Shown: piece by piece, positions 5,160-5,379 of the stretch
Layout of the letters: each line of letters begins with the position of its first letter
Position numbering within the stretch: position 1 is the stretch's first letter
NCBI GenBank assembly: GCA_022703295.1
Contig: JAKLDX010000088.1
Location: forward strand, 1-5,379
Source: Candidatus Omnitrophota bacterium
GTDB taxonomy: Bacteria; Omnitrophota; Gorgyraeia; 2-01-FULL-45-10
Length of the DNA stretch: 5,379 nt
Direction of reading: 5' to 3'
Position numbers and translations under genes: made by a program
The notes under the pieces: model-generated
Databases searched by the model: none
The model's input: the letters and a program-made list of their open reading frames with translations, nothing else
What the model was told of the DNA's origin: nothing

Positions 5160-5379
5160 ATGTTCGAATCTGTAAAAATCTACCTGAACGAGGAGATCGA
5201 CATCGAGAAGTTGTCGATGAGCCTCGTCGAATACGGATACCACGCATCGAAACGCGTCGCCGAAGAAGGCGATTTCGCCAGGCTCGGCGATACCATAACC
5301 ATATACCCGCTCACATTTGAATATCCGCTCAGAATAGAACTCTCCGGCAATAAGGTCGACAGGATACGCAGCGTCGACC
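5160..5379 (+). CDS. mfd: Mfd-like transcription-repair coupling factor, 5' part (cut by window end)
   Basis: Mfd removes stalled RNA polymerase from damaged DNA and recruits UvrA through a UvrB-like module. The 73 visible residues resemble the UvrB-interaction domain of Mfd: LVEYGYHASKRVAEEGDFA at 22-40, then ITIYP at 46-50 and EYPLRIEL at 54-61, ending NKVDRIRSVD. This stretch aligns by eye to about residues 125-195 of E. coli Mfd, so about 120 usual N-terminal residues are absent. That absence is genuine here, because the ATG lies 9 nt after the argS TAG, in the same frame, leaving no room for a longer start. No SD is visible, which suggests coupling to argS. UvrB has a related domain, but EYPLRIEL with a downstream acidic/RIR end fits Mfd better. 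The helicase motors needed for proof lie beyond the window. Confidence 0.75.
   Translation, partial: MFESVKIYLNEEIDIEKLSMSLVEYGYHASKRVAEEGDFARLGDTITIYPLTFEYPLRIELSGNKVDRIRSVD

Noticed and set aside
5354..5379. 7-bp inverted repeat GGTCGAC/GTCGACC at the window end.
   Set aside because: It is inside the mfd coding frame, the loop is 12 nt, and it could be chance; the surrounding sequence is cut off.

Overview
The window is one strand of tightly packed bacterial housekeeping genes. All genes are on the + strand, in the order proB (3' part) - proA - nadD - small zinc-ribbon gene - rsfS - argS - mfd (5' part). There are no tRNA or rRNA genes, no CRISPR array, and no transposase or phage gene. 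Coding takes up almost everything. The only sizeable gaps are about 119 bp (proA-nadD) and about 101 bp (nadD-zinc ribbon), and both hold something visible.

Region 1 (1-2069) encodes the first two steps of proline synthesis from glutamate: glutamate 5-kinase with a C-terminal PUA domain, and gamma-glutamyl phosphate reductase. The two genes overlap by ATGA. Region 2 (2069-2174) is a large AT-rich imperfect palindrome. Region 3 (2189-2758) is nadD for NAD synthesis. Region 4 (2759-3003) has a near-consensus sigma70-type promoter, a small leader hairpin and a very strong Shine-Dalgarno, followed by a 47-residue four-cysteine protein that resembles the DUF5679 family. Region 5 (about 3036-5150) holds rsfS (ribosomal silencing factor) and argS (arginyl-tRNA synthetase). 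Region 6 (5160-5379) is the start of an Mfd-like transcription-repair coupling factor, which begins directly at the UvrB-like interaction domain.

The clustering of proB, proA, nadD and rsfS is a widespread bacterial arrangement. The promoter at 2769-2797 suggests a second transcription unit (zinc ribbon-rsfS-argS-mfd) that joins ribosome control, tRNA charging and transcription-coupled repair. The frequent ATA and AGG/AGA codons, moderate GC, the DUF5679-like gene and the gene order suggest an uncultivated phylum, possibly Omnitrophota. This is inference from general impression and is not proven by the sequence.

I see no wholly new system. The best second-look items are: (a) the Mfd N-terminus, which lacks the first UvrB-like subdomain and has changes at remembered UvrA-contact positions; (b) the rsfS start, where no ATG/GTG exists, a good SD sits before an ATA codon, and a perfect 9-bp hairpin covers the only conventional (TTG) start; (c) the non-canonical HIGH and KMSKS motifs of ArgRS; and (d) the proA-nadD palindrome.
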